From: UBA9647 sp049522195 | GTDB taxonomy: Bacteria; Bacteroidota; Ignavibacteria; UBA10030 | Assembly: GCA_049522195.1 (NCBI GenBank) | Contig: JBEKOB010000110.1 | Span: forward strand, 1 to 11,393 | Length of the DNA stretch: 11,393 nt | Direction: 5' to 3' | Shown here: positions 1 through 6,601 of the stretch, one piece after another | Numbering within the stretch: the stretch's first letter is position 1 | Layout of the letters: the number at the start of each line of letters is the position of its first letter | Translations under genes and position numbers: made by a program | Notes under the pieces: generated by a model | Told to the model about the DNA's origin: nothing | Databases searched by the model: none | Seen by the model: only the letters and a program-made list of their open reading frames with translations

Positions 1-295
1 GATAGTAACCAAGGATATGGTCCGATGGATTGCCTGAACACATCCGGAGCGACCAGCACACGAATAGTTAGGGCGGGCGGCCCCGATGAAAAGAGTCGTG
101 GTAGATTTGCCTGAACGTTATGCGTCAAACAGTGACCACTAGTCTACCATGGACCCGCCGGCCCATCGCAAACGGCAGACCACGCTCGCAGGAGTGATAA
201 CGGGTTGTTGTACTGTTAGACTATGTCCCCTCGATTATCTATCTTGCTATCGTCGACAAATGGCTTCGCACCAATAACTTCGGGAGGCGACTGCT
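1..295. other. Intergenic region upstream of the YCF48-like gene
   Basis: No convincing gene was found in these 295 bases. The one structured item is the 19-base core at 106-124, which recurs at 1761-1779. A GTTAGAC heptamer at 215-221 fits the GTTRRRY integron core consensus. The sequence AGTCTA near 140 is its partial inverse, but the arms between them pair poorly, so I do not call a second site there. A purine-rich ribosome binding site lies at 282-287 for the gene that follows. No sigma-factor promoter could be assigned with confidence. Confidence 0.5.
106..124 (+). repeat. Copy 1 of a 19-bp core repeat (possible attC right end)
   Basis: The sequence TTTGCCTGAACGTTATGCG matches 1761-1779 at 17 of 19 positions in the same orientation, 1655 bases apart, on either side of the YCF48-like gene. 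The right half holds GTTATGC, which resembles the GTTRRRY core at the 3' end of integron attC sites with one deviation. Unlike the second copy, I could not find a matching inverse arm upstream of this one, perhaps because it is degenerate or lies outside the window. It could instead be a dispersed intergenic repeat unrelated to integrons. Confidence 0.4.
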
Positions 296-1618
296 ATGAA
301 ATCCGTAACTGCGATATTTCTGCTTTCCGTTTCGGCTCATCTTGCATTGGCCCAGTGGGTTGCTCAACCAAGGGTGACAACGGCTGACCTCTATCAGGTG
401 AGGTTTATCGACCGAAACAACGGATGGGCCATAGGGCAGTACTTCACCCGGAACGGAACCGTTTTACTCCCTGCAAACAAGTCCTCAGTCCTGAGAACAA
501 CCGATGGGGGGAATTCCTGGTCGGAACGCGTATTGAATAACTTCCTTCTCCGCGGCCTTACATTTGTGAACCGTGTAGGATGGGCGGCCGGCACAACTCC
601 TTCAGGAAAAGGGCTTATCTGCAAGACTGACGACGGCGATTTGTGGCATCTCGTCGACTCGGGGGCGACTCGGACTCATTACACCGCCATTCAGTTTCTG
701 GACGAATTGCACGGCTGGGTTGGTGGCTGGAACGATACCGCTTATTTCGTCATGCGCACAGCAAACGGAGGTGTAACCTGGCAAACTGCCTACGACAAGT
801 CGCTTGATGTCAATGCGCTCTTCTTCCTGGACACTTTGAAGGGTTGGGATGTAGGAGAGAACGGAAAGATCTACAAGACGACAGACGGAGGTGCAACCTG
901 GCAGTCAGTGTTCCAGGCTCCTGATCCATATTCCCCTCTCTCGGGTTCGCCGCTGCGGCGGATCCGGTTCATCGATCCGTTGCACGGGCATGCTGTGGGG
1001 GGCCTGGGGGGTGGTGAGACCAAGGTGTGGACGTCGGATGGTGGCGCTACCTGGAACCTTGTCAACAAAACACAAGGTTCGAGTCTGCGCGGCGTCTGCT
1101 TTACGGACACGACCAACGGTTGGTGTGTGGGAGGGGCTAATGCGGGGCTGACAATCCAAAAGACCACCGACGGAGGCAAGACTTGGGTGAAGCAACAGTT
1201 CCCGGCGCTCGCCGCAAGCGTTACATATTTTGAAGATATAGCATTTGTGAGCCCGACCGAAGGCTGGATCGTTGCCGATAGCGGTTACATTCTCAAAACA
1301 ACGAATGGTGGACAACCGGTGACGTTCGTCGCGAATCAGCTCAACGGTACACCTGCAGCGTTTCAACTCAGCCAGAATTATCCGAACCCCTTCAACCCAG
1401 CGACCACGATTTCGTTCAGTCTCCCATCTGAATCGTTCATGACTCTGAAGGTCTTTGATGCGTTGGGCAGGGAAGTCTCGAGTTTGCTCGCTGAGGAGTT
1501 GCCCGCCGGAACGCACTCCCGGCAATGGAATGCCTCCGAATTCCCGAGCGGAGTATACTATTATCGATTACAGGCCCGATCGTTCAATGAGACCAGGAAG
1601 CTTGTTCTACTCAGGTAA
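296..1618 (+). CDS. Secreted YCF48/BNR-type beta-propeller protein with T9SS sorting domain
   Basis: This 440-residue protein is probably exported to the cell surface. Residues 1-19 form a signal peptide (Lys, hydrophobic core, ALAQ cleavage region). The body carries about seven repeats built on a TTDGGxTW-like motif, for example near residues 65-75 and in YKTTDGGATW, alternating with GW-containing strands. That is the pattern of YCF48/HCF136-like and BNR propellers. The plant and cyanobacterial members help assemble photosystem II, but in this group such proteins are surface proteins of unknown role. Residues 360-440 form a type A Por sorting domain (NYPNPFNP, FDALGREV, GVYYYRL), which directs type IX secretion and is normally cleaved. 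The start is backed by GGGAGG at 282-287, eight bases upstream. Near-identical 19-base cores flank the gene, suggesting a cassette. The fold and secretion calls are firm; the ligand is unknown. Confidence 0.9.
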   Translation: MKSVTAIFLLSVSAHLALAQWVAQPRVTTADLYQVRFIDRNNGWAIGQYFTRNGTVLLPANKSSVLRTTDGGNSWSERVLNNFLLRGLTFVNRVGWAAGTTPSGKGLICKTDDGDLWHLVDSGATRTHYTAIQFLDELHGWVGGWNDTAYFVMRTANGGVTWQTAYDKSLDVNALFFLDTLKGWDVGENGKIYKTTDGGATWQSVFQAPDPYSPLSGSPLRRIRFIDPLHGHAVGGLGGGETKVWTSDGGATWNLVNKTQGSSLRGVCFTDTTNGWCVGGANAGLTIQKTTDGGKTWVKQQFPALAASVTYFEDIAFVSPTEGWIVADSGYILKTTNGGQPVTFVANQLNGTPAAFQLSQNYPNPFNPATTISFSLPSESFMTLKVFDALGREVSSLLAEELPAGTHSRQWNASEFPSGVYYYRLQARSFNETRKLVLLR

Positions 1619-1632
1619 CCGGTGGTGGCAAG

Positions 1633-1779
1633 GCTAACGGCGCTTAACAGACACACGCTGCGCGAAGCGAGGGAAGTTCAAGTTCGATTAATCGACCAGG
1701 CTCATAACGTTCCGTTTGCCGCAAGAATAATTCATCTGGTAGCGGCTAACGGAACGGCGGTTTGCCTAAGCGTTATGCG
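1633..1779 (+). repeat. attC-like imperfect inverted-repeat structure, ending in core copy 2
   Basis: The structure begins 14 bases after the stop codon of the propeller gene. An inner hairpin pairs 1708-1722 with 1742-1756 (14 of 15 pairs, 19-base loop). The outer arms also pair imperfectly: GCTAACG with CTTAACAGAC on the left (about 1634-1653) against GTTTGCCTAAG and CGTTATGC on the right (about 1760-1778), with a small bulge and unpaired bases. Outer R and L boxes, extrahelical bases and a variable inner stem form the architecture of integron attC recombination sites, and AAGCGTTA before the end resembles known attC right ends. No integrase is visible in the window. A REP-like repeat or a transcription-end structure remains possible. 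There is no T tract after the hairpin, which argues against a simple terminator. Confidence 0.4.
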
Positions 1780-1815
1780 GCATGCCCGCCTGCTGTAATT
1801 TGGAGAAAACTGACG

Positions 1816-2337
1816 ATGGGAGGTAGTTATCTCATTCTGGTCGTCATCTTTCTCGTTTGTCTTTTTCTTCGAACGGGATACGAGCTACTCAAAGAGGCTG
1901 GGAAGATCGATCCGGAGAACAAGCTCATCTTCGGTCTAATCTTCAGCACGATGTGTCTTCTCTGGGTAAGTTGGTTCAGCCTCTGCCCCTTGGACCCATC
2001 TCTGGTCAATTTACCGGAGGCTTTACGATGGATTGGTCTTGGACTGTTCATCGGTGGGATGATCTTCGCAGTCGGAGCTTTGGTTCAACTCAGAGGTGTT
2101 GAGAACATCAAGCATCTCGTCACGTCTGGATTGTTCGCGAAGATCAGGCATCCGATGTACACCGGCTTCGTACTGTGGATTCTCGGCTGGAGCATATATC
2201 ACAACGCCATTCTCAGCCTATTTGTTGGTCTGATCGGGATCGCAAACATCCTCTATTGGAGACGATTGGAAGAAGCGAGACTGCTGGCACAGCATGGGGA
2301 TACTTATCAGGCCTATCAGCTGATAACCTGGTTCTAA
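1816..2337 (+). CDS. Isoprenylcysteine carboxyl methyltransferase (ICMT/PEMT)-like membrane protein
   Basis: This is a 173-residue integral membrane protein with hydrophobic segments at about 4-18, 38-55, 72-91 and 116-147. The motif RHPMYTG (residues 111-117) followed by a double Glu (152-153) in the C-terminal helix is the SAM-binding signature of the ICMT/PEMT superfamily. Eukaryotic members methylate prenylated protein C-termini or phospholipids. Bacterial members of this size act on unknown small or lipid substrates, so the substrate here is open. The ATG at 1816 was chosen because GGAG at 1802-1805 precedes it and the membrane helix starts right after it; an upstream TTG at 1762 would overlap the attC-like repeat. 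The C-terminus ends in ITWF, slightly shorter than many relatives. The gene follows the attC-like structure by 36 bases, so it may be the next cassette. Confidence 0.8.
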   Translation: MGGSYLILVVIFLVCLFLRTGYELLKEAGKIDPENKLIFGLIFSTMCLLWVSWFSLCPLDPSLVNLPEALRWIGLGLFIGGMIFAVGALVQLRGVENIKHLVTSGLFAKIRHPMYTGFVLWILGWSIYHNAILSLFVGLIGIANILYWRRLEEARLLAQHGDTYQAYQLITWF

Positions 2338-2459
2338 AAGGTTGATGGGCAATGTGCTTGACCATGTTGACACGACAAAGTGCGAGCTTTGCTTAGCGGC
2401 GTACATCGTCTTGCCTGCCCCGATCTGTCCCGCATTTGTTCAGGGATCAGAACTTCTGG

Positions 2460-2828
2460 ATGAACAATATGAATACCATGATAGGATATTGCGGTCTGGA
2501 CTGTCAGGGTTGCCCGATTCATCTTGCCGCTCTGGAGCCGGACGACTCAAAACAGCGAGCGATGCGAATCGAAATTGCTCGCATCTGCGCCCAGCAGTAC
2601 GGCATGGATCTGCGTCTTCAGGACGTTACAGACTGTGACGGATGCCGTTCGAAAACTGAGAGGTTGTTCTCAGGTTGTGCACGATGCGAAATTAGAAAGT
2701 GTGCAATCGACAAGAAGCTATCGAGTTGCGCCTTTTGTGCTGAGTATGCTTGCCAGAAGCTTCTAAAGCATTTCGAGACTGATCCCGATGCGCGGAGACG
2801 TCTCGAAGCCATGAGAAGTTCCAGTTGA
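2460..2828 (+). CDS. Cysteine-rich DUF3795 family protein
   Basis: This 122-residue cytosolic protein has 12 cysteines in clusters: CGLDCQGCP at 11-19, then DCDGC, GCARCEIRKC and SCAFCAEYAC. The N-terminal YCGLDCxxCP pattern and the later cysteine pairs match DUF3795, a family of presumed metal-binding proteins, zinc or iron-sulfur. The biochemical role is unknown. The start is uncertain. In-frame ATGs lie at 2460, 2469 and 2478; family members often begin directly at MIxYCGL, which would favour 2478, while AGGGA at 2442-2446 is a weak and distant match for 2460. It stands alone, with 122 bases upstream and 86 bases downstream to its neighbours. Confidence 0.82.
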   Translation: MNNMNTMIGYCGLDCQGCPIHLAALEPDDSKQRAMRIEIARICAQQYGMDLRLQDVTDCDGCRSKTERLFSGCARCEIRKCAIDKKLSSCAFCAEYACQKLLKHFETDPDARRRLEAMRSSS

Positions 2829-2857
2829 ACTTTGGCATCATTACCTCGGCCTGATGT

Positions 2858-2878
2858 CGGTCGCAGGGGCGAACAAAA
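2858..2878 (+). repeat. Short direct repeat, copy A, downstream of the DUF3795 gene
   Basis: The 21 bases beginning CGGTCGCAGGGGC and ending ACAAAA resemble 3368-3389 at about 18 of 22 aligned positions, with one gap. Each copy sits just after a stop codon, and together they flank the SnoaL-like gene. They could be the left parts of degenerate cassette-end sites or a minor intergenic repeat, but the match is short enough that chance is not excluded. Confidence 0.25.
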
Positions 2879-2914
2879 TTTGATCCCCCAATTCAGGCGT
2901 AACGTTTGACAGGG

Positions 2915-3361
2915 ATGCTGACAGTGTCTGAAACCGACAATAAGTTGCTTATCCGGAAGTATATCGAGGAAGTGATCAACACCGGCGTCGTTGACGAAAT
3001 AGAGAAATACGTCTCAAATGACTACACCGAAATTTTCGAGGGTAAACGATACCGCCTCGGGATCGATGGAGCCAGGGAACACATCCGTGGAGTACGTCGT
3101 ACATATCTGGATCTCACGCTCACTATAGAGCAACAAGTTGCTGAAGGTGAGTACGTAGCCACTTGTATCACAGCTCGGGGCACGCATCAGGGTGAATGGC
3201 TTGGCATCAAACCGACGGGCAAACTCGTCACGTATACTGGCGTCAATATCGACCGAGTAGTGAACGGTCGAATCGCCGAACATGGAGGTGCCGCAAATCT
3301 GCTTGGCCCGTTGCTCGAGATCGGAGGAGTTCGAGTGGTCGGTCCTGATTCATCCGCCTGA
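2915..3361 (+). CDS. SnoaL-like (ester cyclase / NTF2-fold) protein
   Basis: This protein has 148 residues and no signal peptide. The N-terminal NKLLIRKYIEEVINTG, the central GTHQGEWLGIKPTGK (about residues 90-104) and the following VNIDRVVNGRIAEHGG strand are the usual landmarks of the SnoaL-like ester cyclase family. These proteins use an NTF2-like cone fold, typical length 130-150. Founding members close rings of polyketide esters, but most bacterial ones have no known substrate, so no reaction is assigned. The family usually has EHW near residue 127; here it is EHGG, so a pocket residue differs. The ATG at 2915 is preferred over the TTG at 2906; no strong ribosome binding site is visible. 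Short similar repeats lie after the preceding gene and after this one. Confidence 0.75.
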   Translation: MLTVSETDNKLLIRKYIEEVINTGVVDEIEKYVSNDYTEIFEGKRYRLGIDGAREHIRGVRRTYLDLTLTIEQQVAEGEYVATCITARGTHQGEWLGIKPTGKLVTYTGVNIDRVVNGRIAEHGGAANLLGPLLEIGGVRVVGPDSSA

Positions 3362-3367
3362 AGGAGC

Positions 3368-3389
3368 CGGTCGCAGTGGCCCGACAAAA
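3368..3389 (+). repeat. Short direct repeat, copy B, downstream of the SnoaL-like gene
   Basis: This copy begins CGGTCGCAGTGGCCC and ends GACAAAA, six bases after the SnoaL-like stop codon. It resembles 2858-2878. A second small repeat, GGACGGC followed by TGGACGGC, sits right after it (about 3390-3407). The function is unknown and the statistical support is weak. Confidence 0.25.
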
Positions 3390-3459
3390 GGACGGCGGGT
3401 GGACGGCTTGCCCAGCACGTTCGCCGCGATTGCATTGAACAATGACCAGGAGATTCAAC

Positions 3460-4623
3460 ATGAAAACGTCATGTATTGTTCTTCTTTTCTGGTTCATTTA
3501 TTCCAGCCGTGCCACTTCACAAGAGTTGCCGAAGGTTGACTCTAAGCTGACCACTGAACTCACCGAATACATCAAGACGCATTACCAATCGCCCGAAGAT
3601 TACATCCTTTCCAAGTTCAAAGACCACGATGTCGTTTTCCTCGGCGAGAACCATTATATCAAACATGACCCTGAGTTAGTCCAAGCGCTTATCCCAATTG
3701 TCTACAAGGCTGGGGTGTTCTATTTGGGATTCGAGTTCGCTCGTCGTGTTGATCAACCCATCATCGACAGTCTGCTCAATGGACAAACATATGATGAACA
3801 ACTCGCCCGCTCGATAACGTTTCGGCAATTCGTTCACTCGGCTTTTCAGGAATACATTGACATTTATAAAAGCGCTTGGCAACTCAATCACAGCTTGCCG
3901 GCAGGTAGTCGCAAATTCCAGATTCTCGCCTTGAACAACTCGCCTGATTGGAGTTTGGTGAAATCGCAAGTCGATCGAGAGAAAGGAGACGTGATGCTCA
4001 AAGTTTGGCACGGAGAGGACGAGGGAGACTGGGCTAAGGTTATCCTTGACAGCGTCATTGCGAAGGGGGAAAAGGCCCTTGTGTACAGCGGCGCACACCA
4101 TGCTTTTACGGAGTATCGTCAGCCCATTGCTTTCGACCATAAGTTTATTCGGTTCGGGGATGTCCGATTGGGTAACTTTGTCTTCAACAAAATCGAGAAA
4201 CGGGCAATCACAGTCTTTCTGCATGCGCCGTGGGTCAGTGCCGATGGCTACGACAAACCCTATGTGTATTCTGCTGACGGATATATCGATGCAGTTATTG
4301 AACAACTTGATCCCAAGTATCAGCGAGTTGGATTTGATACGAAGGGCACACCTTTTGGCAAGCTCTCAGGCGAGACTAGTCTGTACAAATATGGCTATAA
4401 AGAATTCACCCTTGAGACAATCTATGACGGGTACATCTGTCAAGGACCGTTGTCCACCTACGAAGGCGTTACAACGATTAGAGACTTTGTGAATGAGGCT
4501 AACGTCGAACAAGCACGGGCGCAGTCGCCTGATCCAGAATTTCGCCACGCAAGCGTGGAAGATTTCTATAAAGCTGCATTGGACGACGCGAACGTGCCGC
4601 AGCGACTCCCGAAGCACAAATAA
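3460..4623 (+). CDS. Exported erythromycin esterase / ChaN-like putative hydrolase
   Basis: The protein has 387 residues. Residues 1-21 form a signal peptide (MKTS, hydrophobic core, ATSQ), so it is exported, probably to the periplasm. The motif VVFLGENH (58-65) with Glu63 and His65, the strand YLGFEF (89-93), and YSGAHHAF (209-216) with His213 and His214 are the conserved acid and histidine elements of the EreA / ChaN / TIKI superfamily. EreA-type enzymes hydrolyse macrolide lactones, while ChaN-like proteins bind haem. Neither activity can be claimed here, and an exported location would be unusual for a macrolide esterase. The ATG at 3460 is supported by AGGAG at 3448-3452, seven bases upstream, and by the signal peptide starting there. 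The next gene, also exported, begins 19 bases after the stop, so the two are probably co-transcribed. Confidence 0.72.
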   Translation: MKTSCIVLLFWFIYSSRATSQELPKVDSKLTTELTEYIKTHYQSPEDYILSKFKDHDVVFLGENHYIKHDPELVQALIPIVYKAGVFYLGFEFARRVDQPIIDSLLNGQTYDEQLARSITFRQFVHSAFQEYIDIYKSAWQLNHSLPAGSRKFQILALNNSPDWSLVKSQVDREKGDVMLKVWHGEDEGDWAKVILDSVIAKGEKALVYSGAHHAFTEYRQPIAFDHKFIRFGDVRLGNFVFNKIEKRAITVFLHAPWVSADGYDKPYVYSADGYIDAVIEQLDPKYQRVGFDTKGTPFGKLSGETSLYKYGYKEFTLETIYDGYICQGPLSTYEGVTTIRDFVNEANVEQARAQSPDPEFRHASVEDFYKAALDDANVPQRLPKHK

Positions 4624-4642
4624 TCAAAGCAACTGAGGCATT

Positions 4643-5389
4643 GTGAACGTTCGCTCTCTCATATTCTTCATGTGCTTCCTTCTTGTTTCCGGGTCCATCG
4701 GACTGGGGCAGGAACCTAAACTGTTGTCGGGCACCGGTGTTTCACCGGCAGTTTGGGGTGTTCTGAAGACCCCGTCGACGCCAGGACCTCATCCGGGAGT
4801 GGTCATTCTTCATGGTTCTGTTGGCTGGCGACCTGCCTACGCAGAATACGCCAAGAGACTTGCAGACTCGGGTTTTGTGGCACTCGCGATCAACTACTTT
4901 GCCGAAACCGGTCGAGATACTGCGTGGGGTCAGAGCATGCATATGTGGTTGGACTGGCAGGCTGCAATCGGCAGCGCGGCTGAGTATCTCCGCTCTCTGC
5001 CTTCAGTCTCGCCGGACCGTCTTGGACTGATCGGGTTTTCCAGGGGAGCGTTTCTCGCCATTTCAGTGGCTTCTACAATTCCTGGAGTGAAAGCCGTTGT
5101 AGATTTTTATGGTGGGATCAACACGTCTACGAATTCACTCGAAAACCAGGTTCGAAACTTCCCACCGTTGCTCATCTTCCATGGCGATGCTGATACGATC
5201 GTGCCGATACAGTTCGCGTACGTTCTGCTTGATGCAGTCATCAAAGCTGGGGGAGACGTCGAGATGCATATCTATCCGGGAGCGCAGCACGCCTTCAATG
5301 CAACGTCTAGTCCTGGTTACGATGGCGCAGCGACATCAGACTCGAACCGGCGCACAATTGAGTTTCTCAGAAGGTGCCTGTCAAACTGA
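4643..5389 (+). CDS. Exported dienelactone hydrolase-like alpha/beta hydrolase
   Basis: This is a 248-residue alpha/beta-hydrolase with a signal peptide at 1-22 (SGSIGLGQ region). The first domain strand carries VVILHGSVGW, the oxyanion region. The nucleophile elbow is GFSRG with Ser133, the acid is Asp184 in HGDADTIVP, and the base is His216 in GAQHAF, so the triad is complete. Classical dienelactone hydrolases use Cys in GxCxG; Ser here suggests a general esterase or acyl-hydrolase activity. The GTG start at 4643 has GAGG at 4635-4638. It follows the EreA/ChaN-like gene by 19 bases, and together they form a two-gene unit of exported hydrolases. The true substrate is unknown. Confidence 0.85.
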   Translation: MNVRSLIFFMCFLLVSGSIGLGQEPKLLSGTGVSPAVWGVLKTPSTPGPHPGVVILHGSVGWRPAYAEYAKRLADSGFVALAINYFAETGRDTAWGQSMHMWLDWQAAIGSAAEYLRSLPSVSPDRLGLIGFSRGAFLAISVASTIPGVKAVVDFYGGINTSTNSLENQVRNFPPLLIFHGDADTIVPIQFAYVLLDAVIKAGGDVEMHIYPGAQHAFNATSSPGYDGAATSDSNRRTIEFLRRCLSN

Positions 5390-5437
5390 CGAATTCTCCA
5401 GCTGAGATGTCTCGATGGATATCGAAGGGAAGTACCT

Positions 5438-5833
5438 ATGAACGCGGGTGACATAGTTACCTGGCGTCGAACATTCACCGAAGAAGAAATCAAACTGTTC
5501 GGGAGTCTATCGGGTGATGAGGGGGTCCATCATGTCCAGACAGACGATCAGGGACGATTGATGGCGCAGGGACTGTTCACAGCGACGTTGCCAACGAAAA
5601 TCGGTGGGGATCTCAACTTTATCGCACGGGATATGACATTCCAGTTCATCCGCCCGGTGTATGCGGGCGATACGGTCGATTGTATGGTGACGATCACGGA
5701 AGTTCAGGAGGAAAAGGGTGTGATGAATGTTTCCTCGAAATGGGTGTGTCGCAACCAGAACGGAAAAGAAGTGATGAAAGGATCTGCGAAGGGGATTGTT
5801 CGACAACCCAAAAGCAGCCCATCGATAGTGTGA
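5438..5833 (+). CDS. MaoC-like (hot-dog fold) dehydratase
   Basis: The protein has 131 residues, no signal peptide and the single hot-dog domain of MaoC-like (R)-specific enoyl-CoA hydratases. The hydratase-2 region reads SGDEGVHH (25-32) followed by GRLMAQGLF. Asp27 and His31 or His32 would be the catalytic pair, but the usual GDxNPxHxD spacing is altered by one residue. The stretch TKIGGDLNFIARDMTFQFIRPVYAGD is the conserved second half, including the RPVxxGD turn. A hydratase or dehydratase acting on an acyl-thioester is likely; the substrate is unknown. A purine-rich site (AAGGGAAG, about 5425-5432) precedes the ATG. The cyclase-family gene starts 31 bases downstream, so the pair may share a transcript. 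Confidence 0.82.
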   Translation: MNAGDIVTWRRTFTEEEIKLFGSLSGDEGVHHVQTDDQGRLMAQGLFTATLPTKIGGDLNFIARDMTFQFIRPVYAGDTVDCMVTITEVQEEKGVMNVSSKWVCRNQNGKEVMKGSAKGIVRQPKSSPSIV

Positions 5834-5864
5834 TTCCTCAAACGCTCGAACGATACAACGGAAT

Positions 5865-6437
5865 ATGAGAAGAATAGATCTAACGGTCGAGATCGATGAA
5901 TCACGATGGAGCGATGCCCTCGCAAAGAGGAAGATGTCGGCCTTCGGCCATCTTGGGACTCATCTCGACGTCATGAACAAGCAATTCCCTTTGGAGAATT
6001 GTGTGCTCAAGGGGAGAATCATCGATGTGAGTTCTGTGAGAGGGAAAGATATTGAAATCGTTGATGCCGATTTCGCCGATGTTTCAACGGGAGAGTTCGT
6101 GCTACTCTACACGGGTTTCTTAAGGCAGGCTGGCTACGGAACCGAAGAGTATGCGAAGAATCACCCGCAGCTTTCGCACAACCTGATCGGGTTTCTCGTC
6201 GGGAGGAAGGTGAGCATGATCGGAATCGACGCAGCCGGTGTCAGGAGGGGGCCGGAACACGCACCGACCGACCAGGATTGTGTCGACAACGGGGTCTTCA
6301 TCGTTGAAAATCTGGCGAATCTGGATCTCCTTTCTTCGTCAGCCGGAAAAAAGACCTTCGGAGTCTATTCATTCCCACTCCGCCTCAAGGGAGCAACAGG
6401 TTTGCCCTGCAGGGTAGTAGCCGAAGTTGATTCGTAA
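5865..6437 (+). CDS. Cyclase family protein (kynurenine formamidase-like)
   Basis: This 190-residue cytosolic protein belongs to the cyclase/KynB fold family. The motif GHLGTHLD (28-35) supplies the metal ligands His29, His33 and Asp35, matching the HxGTHxD signature. Later landmarks are LLYTGF, the IGIDAAG strand (119-125), Glu148 before NL, and the closing GATGLPCRVVA. Family members hydrolyse N-formylkynurenine, isatin or arylformamides using zinc or manganese. At 190 residues it is a little shorter than typical KynB (about 205-215). The family's proline after HxD (HxDxPxH) is replaced by VMNKQ, so the substrate may differ. It lies 31 bases after the MaoC-like gene. No strong ribosome binding site is visible; the ATG was chosen because the fold begins there. 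Confidence 0.82.
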   Translation: MRRIDLTVEIDESRWSDALAKRKMSAFGHLGTHLDVMNKQFPLENCVLKGRIIDVSSVRGKDIEIVDADFADVSTGEFVLLYTGFLRQAGYGTEEYAKNHPQLSHNLIGFLVGRKVSMIGIDAAGVRRGPEHAPTDQDCVDNGVFIVENLANLDLLSSSAGKKTFGVYSFPLRLKGATGLPCRVVAEVDS

Positions 6438-6465
6438 AAGAGAGTGGCACACTGCTGTGTGCTGT
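6438..6465. terminator. Hairpin between the cyclase stop and the reverse-strand remnant
   Basis: GCACAC at 6447-6452 pairs with GTGTGC at 6457-6462 around a four-base loop. Read on the reverse strand, the stem is followed by a pyrimidine-rich run ending CTCTCTTTTAC, as in a factor-independent terminator, and it lies five bases past the reverse-strand stop at 6467. On the + strand it sits ten bases after the cyclase stop but lacks a T tract. It may serve both strands. Confidence 0.4.
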
Positions 6466-6466
6466 C

Positions 6467-6601
6467 TCAAACCTCATGCAGAGTTCGTGCGATCTCAGCT
6501 GCGATGTGAATCTTACCGCGACCTTTCACGTACAAAAGATTATTCAGATCTCGTGTCTCCATTTGGTCTGCAAAAGTGTACAGAATGGAAGGTCCAACCG
6601 T
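6467..6601 (-). pseudogene. Possible C-terminal remnant of an unidentified reverse-strand gene
   Basis: The reverse strand encodes about 43 residues with protein-like composition. It includes GPSILYTFADQMETRDLNN and then LLYVKGRGKIHIAAEIARTL, ending in a TGA at 6467-6469. The last part looks like an amphipathic helix. A terminator-like hairpin follows immediately. The frame stays open further to the right, but there it is antisense to the signal peptide and body of the S41 peptidase and stops looking like protein, so the intact upstream part is missing. I read it as the tail of a gene cut off when the peptidase gene was joined here. I do not recognise the family. The alternative is chance coding potential in a 164-base intergenic gap. 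Confidence 0.3.

Noticed and set aside
2..37. Open frame from the window edge ending in VTKDMVRWIA and a TGA, as if the tail of an upstream gene
   Set aside because: Only 11 residues are visible, too few to separate from chance; another frame is open to 114 as well.
140..221. Second possible attC from AGTCTA (about 140) to GTTAGAC (215-221)
   Set aside because: The end heptamers are good, but the intervening arms pair poorly and no gene ends just before it.
905..1525. Long reverse-strand open frame of 206 codons
   Set aside because: It is antisense to the propeller gene, whose repeats, signal peptide and sorting domain are unambiguous.
1708..1756. Inner hairpin read as a rho-independent terminator for the propeller gene
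   Set aside because: Strong stem but a 19-base loop and no T tract on the + strand; it fits the attC-like structure better.
3676..4305. Reverse-strand open frame of 209 codons
   Set aside because: Shadow of the EreA/ChaN-like gene; no motif, and low-complexity-like composition.
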